Below are positions 61,092-64,000 of a stretch of DNA of 64,000 bases, piece by piece; the stretch's first letter is position 1; every line of letters begins with the position of its first letter. This DNA comes from JABDGR01 sp964561455. GTDB taxonomy: Bacteria; Verrucomicrobiota; Verrucomicrobiia; Opitutales; JABDGR01. The notes beneath the pieces were generated by a model. The model was not told where the DNA came from and searched no databases. It saw nothing but the letters and a program-made list of their open reading frames with translations. The stretch is taken from assembly GCA_964561455.1 (NCBI GenBank), contig CAZLPS010000005.1, positions 1-64,000 on the forward strand, given 5' to 3'. The translations under genes and the position numbers were made by a program.

Positions 61092-61361
61092 ATGTACTCG
61101 GGCCTCTTGCTACTGGGCTTGGGCATGGTGGTTGTGGCGGCACTGTTGGTCGTAGTCGCCAACGGCGTGAAGTCGTCGTCCTGCCGCCGGCAGAGCCGTA
61201 GCGATCGGGTGGGGGGCGGACCGGAGCAGACTCATTCCTCGCGGCGTCATCACCACCATCGCGGCGCAACTGGCCATCAGCATCACAGTTCCGGACCTGG
61301 GCGCCATCATCACCACCATGACCATGGCTCGGATGGCCATCACAGTGGCGGCCATGGTTGA
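61092..61361 (+). CDS. Histidine-rich single-helix mini-protein
   Basis: An 89-aa protein from ATG 61092 (MYSGLLLLGLGMVVVA). One N-terminal membrane helix (to about residue 25) is followed by a polar tail with about 17 histidines in clusters (RRHHHHRG, GRHHHHHDHG, DGHHSGGHG). The tail should bind Ni, Zn, Cu or Co. The ATG directly follows the 6S RNA terminator T-run, with no ribosome site, so a downstream start (MVVVAALL, 61125) or read-through is possible. Proximity to cutA hints at metal handling. Confidence 0.5.
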   Translation: MYSGLLLLGLGMVVVAALLVVVANGVKSSSCRRQSRSDRVGGGPEQTHSSRRHHHHRGATGHQHHSSGPGRHHHHHDHGSDGHHSGGHG

Positions 61362-61503
61362 ATCGGCGGGCGGTGGGAATCTAAATTCTGGCCGGAAAGA
61401 TAACCGCGCCCGGAAGGCGGAATTTCTCATTGAGTTCCGGGCATGAATCTGGTGAAATTAGACGCATTTTTGTCTAATTTTTATTTTCCACCTCCGTCAC
61501 GCC

Positions 61504-63222
61504 ATGCCCGACTCCGCCAAACCGCCCACTCGTTTCCGGCCCGCCCTCGTGGACGCACTCAAGGACTATTCGGGCAAAAAATTCCTGGCCGATTTGAATT
61601 CCGGCATCACCGTCGGCATCGTCGCGGTTCCCCTCGCCATGGCCTTCGCCATTGCCAGCGGCGTGGATCCGCGAGCGGGCCTGGTCACGGCCGTCGTGGC
61701 GGGCTTGTTGATTTCCGTATTTGGTGGTTCGCGTTACCAAATTGGCGGACCGACCGGAGCATTTGTGCCGGTGCTTTTTGGCATTGTAGGTTCATATGGT
61801 CGCGAAAGTCTGCTGATTTGCACTCTGATGGCTGGCATTATCCTCGTCCTCATGGGCATGGCGGGCTTGGGCAAGGTCATAAAATACATTCCTTATCCGG
61901 TGACCATGGGTTTCACCAGCGGCATCGCCGTCATCATTTTTGCCGGCCAAATCAAGGATTTCCTGGGCATGCCCATTGAACACCTGGATGCGGAATTTCT
62001 GCCCAAGGTGCAGCAATATCTGGAAAACTTGATGCACCTGAATCCTTTGGCCCTGCTGTTGGGCTTGGGCGTCGTGCTCATCATGATCTATTGGCCGACC
62101 AAGTGGCAGCGCTTTTTGCCCGGATCAATGGCGGGGCTCGTCCTCGCCAGCGTGGTGGTCGCGGCCCTGCACCTCCATGTTGAGACCATCGGCCAGACCT
62201 TGTTGGCCAATGGCTCCTTCGCGGTCAGCAAAATGAAAATCCCCGAGGGCTTTCCGATGCCGCATTTGCCCGTATTCCATTTTAGCGACATCCATTTGCT
62301 CTTTATGTCGGCGGTCACGGTGGCCCTGCTCGGGGCAATTGAGTCTTTGCTTTCCGCCGTGGTGGCGGACGGATTAACCAATGACAAGCATGATTCCAAC
62401 CAGGAATTGCTCGGCCAGGGCATCGCCAATATTTGCTCGCCGCTCTTCGGCGGCATTGCCGCCACCGGCGCCATTGCCCGGACCGGCACCAACATTCGCT
62501 GCGGCGCCGTTTCACCGGTCTCCGGTATCATTCATGCGCTGACGCTGCTGGTCATCATGCTCGCCGCCGCCGGCCTGGCCAACCACATTCCGATGTGCGC
62601 GCTTGCAGGTGTCCTGTTGGTGGTCTCTTTTAAGATGGGCGAGTGGCACGAATTCGCCCGCTTGCGCCGCATTCCCCGCAGCGATGCCCTGGTGTTTCTC
62701 TCCGTTTTCCTCCTGACGGTCCTGGTCAATCTCCCCGTGGCAGTGTTTGTCGGCATTGTCCTCGCCGCCCTGCTCTTTATCAAACGCGTGTCCGAGGCCT
62801 CCGCCATCACCGCCCTCGACGACACCCATCCCGCCACCGGCGGCCGCCCCATTTGGGCCGATGAATCCTGGCCTGACGGCGTTTTCCTATTCCGCGTGCA
62901 AGGCGCCTTCTTCTTCGGCACCGCTGACATGCTTGAAACTTCGTTCCGCCGGGCTGGCGCCAATCTTCGCGTCATGGTACTCCTCTGCGAAGACGTTTTT
63001 TCCATGGACGCCACGGGTCTTAACGCGCTTGAGAGCCTTCATGAACGTCTGCGCCAGCACAAACGCCATCTCATCCTTTGCAAAGTTGCCCGCCAGCCAC
63101 TGGAAGTCATCAAGCTCGGTGGCTTCCTTGAGGAACTTGGCCCCGACAACCTCACCAACACCGTGGATGAAGCCCTCCAGCGCGCCCGGGCGCTGCTCTA
63201 TTCACCAGCCGATGAGAAATAA
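61504..63222 (+). CDS. SulP-family anion transporter with STAS domain
   Basis: A 572-aa protein. A SulP membrane domain covers residues about 28-420: LADLNSGITVGIVAVPLAMA, SRYQIGGPTGAFVPVLFG, LSAVVADGLTNDKHDSNQEL, GQGIANICSPLFGGIAATGA. A C-terminal STAS domain follows (about 440-555; VFSMDATGLNALESL). Such transporters carry sulfate, bicarbonate or dicarboxylates. The TM8-9 region matches the BicA/SulP bicarbonate-type group loosely, but the substrate is not settled. Stand-alone gene. Confidence 0.93.
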   Translation: MPDSAKPPTRFRPALVDALKDYSGKKFLADLNSGITVGIVAVPLAMAFAIASGVDPRAGLVTAVVAGLLISVFGGSRYQIGGPTGAFVPVLFGIVGSYGRESLLICTLMAGIILVLMGMAGLGKVIKYIPYPVTMGFTSGIAVIIFAGQIKDFLGMPIEHLDAEFLPKVQQYLENLMHLNPLALLLGLGVVLIMIYWPTKWQRFLPGSMAGLVLASVVVAALHLHVETIGQTLLANGSFAVSKMKIPEGFPMPHLPVFHFSDIHLLFMSAVTVALLGAIESLLSAVVADGLTNDKHDSNQELLGQGIANICSPLFGGIAATGAIARTGTNIRCGAVSPVSGIIHALTLLVIMLAAAGLANHIPMCALAGVLLVVSFKMGEWHEFARLRRIPRSDALVFLSVFLLTVLVNLPVAVFVGIVLAALLFIKRVSEASAITALDDTHPATGGRPIWADESWPDGVFLFRVQGAFFFGTADMLETSFRRAGANLRVMVLLCEDVFSMDATGLNALESLHERLRQHKRHLILCKVARQPLEVIKLGGFLEELGPDNLTNTVDEALQRARALLYSPADEK

Positions 63223-63240
63223 ATCTCTGGCTGGCAATCG

Positions 63241-63444
63241 TCAGCCACCGCCAGAATTCTTCCGTCTGGTTCTGGTGGAATTTTCGCCGAGGTCTTTCCG
63301 GACCGCTGAAGTTTGATCAACAACGGGGGAGTAAGGGCGGAGCGACCCTTTTTCATGTTGGCGCTTTGGATTGAGCCGCGCCACCTGGTGGCATAAGTCA
63401 CGCAGGTCGCTCACTTTTCGCATGAGTTGGTCCACGTTTCGCAT
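63241..63444 (-). CDS. Possible small partner protein overlapping the nucleotidyltransferase gene
   Basis: A 67-aa frame from ATG 63444 (MRNVDQLMRKVSDLRD), overlapping the end of the nucleotidyltransferase by 47 nt in another frame. The first 25 residues form a likely amphipathic helix; the rest is Arg/Lys/Ser-rich. Small genes with overlapping starts often accompany MNT-type nucleotidyltransferases in toxin-antitoxin pairs, but no HEPN motif is visible. Could be a chance frame. Confidence 0.3.
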   Translation of the reverse strand: MRNVDQLMRKVSDLRDLCHQVARLNPKRQHEKGSLRPYSPVVDQTSAVRKDLGENSTRTRRKNSGGG

Positions 63445-63889
63445 TTTTTTCAATGGCCTCAATATCGGCCTGATCTTGCATAGAATTACGAAATTTCTTC
63501 AGCCAGATCAAATCTTCTTTGGCGGCGAAACGTATCGGGCCTGCGGCGGTTTGCGCGACCACCGCCCGGTTCACAATGTTGGCATCCCCATCCTCGTCGC
63601 TAATCATTACGTCCACGATCATGTGCTCTTCGCCTTCAAAACGGCTGAAGCGGTGAACGGTTAGTTTGGTATTTTGAAAAGTCCACGGGACGGATTCAAA
63701 TAGATACCCCAATTCATGCATGACCTCGCGGACTTCCCTCACGTCGCGGGCGAGAAACAGGAAATCCAAATCGTCGGTCGCACGAGCCGTGGCATGGTAC
63801 GCCACCGCCAACCCGCCGATGACGGCATAAGGCAGCTTACGCTCGTTGAGCTTTTCTGTTAATCGGATGAGTTCTCCGTAAAGGGTCAT
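63398..63889 (-). CDS. Nucleotidyltransferase (AbiEii/MNT-like)
   Basis: A 163-aa protein with the nucleotidyltransferase core: VIGGLAVAYHATARATDDLDF (GG followed by the Asp-x-Asp metal site, D-D-L-D) and IVDVMISDED, whose VDV may give the third Asp. The C-terminal helices (KEDLIWLKKFRNSMQDQADI) fit the family's helical tail with KEDLI..K. Such proteins act as toxins or antitoxins, or modify small molecules or tRNA. The 111 nt beyond its start hold no complete gene. Confidence 0.85.
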   Translation of the reverse strand: MTLYGELIRLTEKLNERKLPYAVIGGLAVAYHATARATDDLDFLFLARDVREVREVMHELGYLFESVPWTFQNTKLTVHRFSRFEGEEHMIVDVMISDEDGDANIVNRAVVAQTAAGPIRFAAKEDLIWLKKFRNSMQDQADIEAIEKNAKRGPTHAKSERPA

Positions 63890-64000
63890 CTTGGTGGAGG
63901 TGGCAAGCGAGTATCAGCAGTGATTTTTGACGGCTGCGCTTTGAGGGTCCTTTTGTGGGCTTCAAAAGCTCGGCGTTCTTCTTTTCGCAAGCGGGGAGGG

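Overview
The window looks like a chromosomal segment of a GC-rich, Gram-negative, aerobic bacterium. It is most probably a member of the Verrucomicrobiota (Pedosphaera/Limisphaerales type). Supporting signs are a Tat-exported GH28 protein, secreted Ig-like/pectinesterase and LamG-type lipoproteins, a GxxExxY protein, few Shine-Dalgarno sites, and many small lineage-specific hypothetical proteins. This placement is inferred from gene content, not from a marker tree. I recognised no tRNA, rRNA, CRISPR array, prophage or transposase.

Layout. 0-6.8 kb: RNase PH (cut by the window edge), a histidine kinase with a double-receiver regulator, a ParB-like small protein coupled to a GH28 protein, and two unknown proteins. 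6.8-13.5 kb: a cell-surface glycan/lipid decoration block with two methyltransferases, a sulfotransferase, an SGNH-like protein plus AlgI-type MBOAT O-acyltransferase, and a GT10 fucosyltransferase. 13.5-20.2 kb: a CE8 pectinesterase-like protein, a LamG-like lipoprotein, a haem-binding c-type protein, ObgE and a glycogen debranching enzyme. 20.3-31.2 kb: haem and sirohaem synthesis (cobA-hemD fusion on +, hemC-hemF-hemE-hemG-hemH operon on -), interrupted by trpF, radC, a YihY-type and a GYF-domain membrane protein. 31.3-37.0 kb: MFS transporter, aroC, PaiB-like FMN protein, secreted thioredoxin, GNAT, and two intergenic palindromic repeat patches. 37.0-40.8 kb: gatC-gatA-gatB, into which a 512-bp GxxExxY cassette with 25-bp terminal inverted repeats has been inserted. 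41.4-43.2 kb: a haem/iron-type ABC importer.

43.4-49.2 kb is the most unusual part. It is an array of small paralogous membrane proteins sharing a C-terminal R-x-R-x-F-x-x-G-x-x-x-G motif. The array brackets an Lgt-family gene and a radical SAM protein with the cysteine layout of the tetraether lipid synthase (Tes) family. One paralog overlaps the Tes-like gene by ATGA. Another paralog is split by a single in-frame stop codon. 49.4-54.7 kb: a small membrane protein, a gene-less copy of the GxxExxY terminal repeats, transaldolase, an ABC-2 exporter with an accessory TPR-like protein, and acylphosphatase. 54.9-64 kb: a large secreted protein, aspS, a toxin-antitoxin remnant, cutA, a 6S RNA candidate followed at once by a histidine-rich mini-protein, a SulP transporter and a nucleotidyltransferase.

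How the genes work together: the hem genes carry out the steps from porphobilinogen to protohaem using oxygen-dependent enzymes, with a side branch to sirohaem/cobalamin, and an ABC importer may supply extra haem or iron. GH28, CE8, the LamG lipoprotein and the debranching enzyme suggest growth on plant polysaccharides and glycogen storage. The 6.9-13.4 kb and 43-49 kb blocks suggest unusual envelope chemistry.
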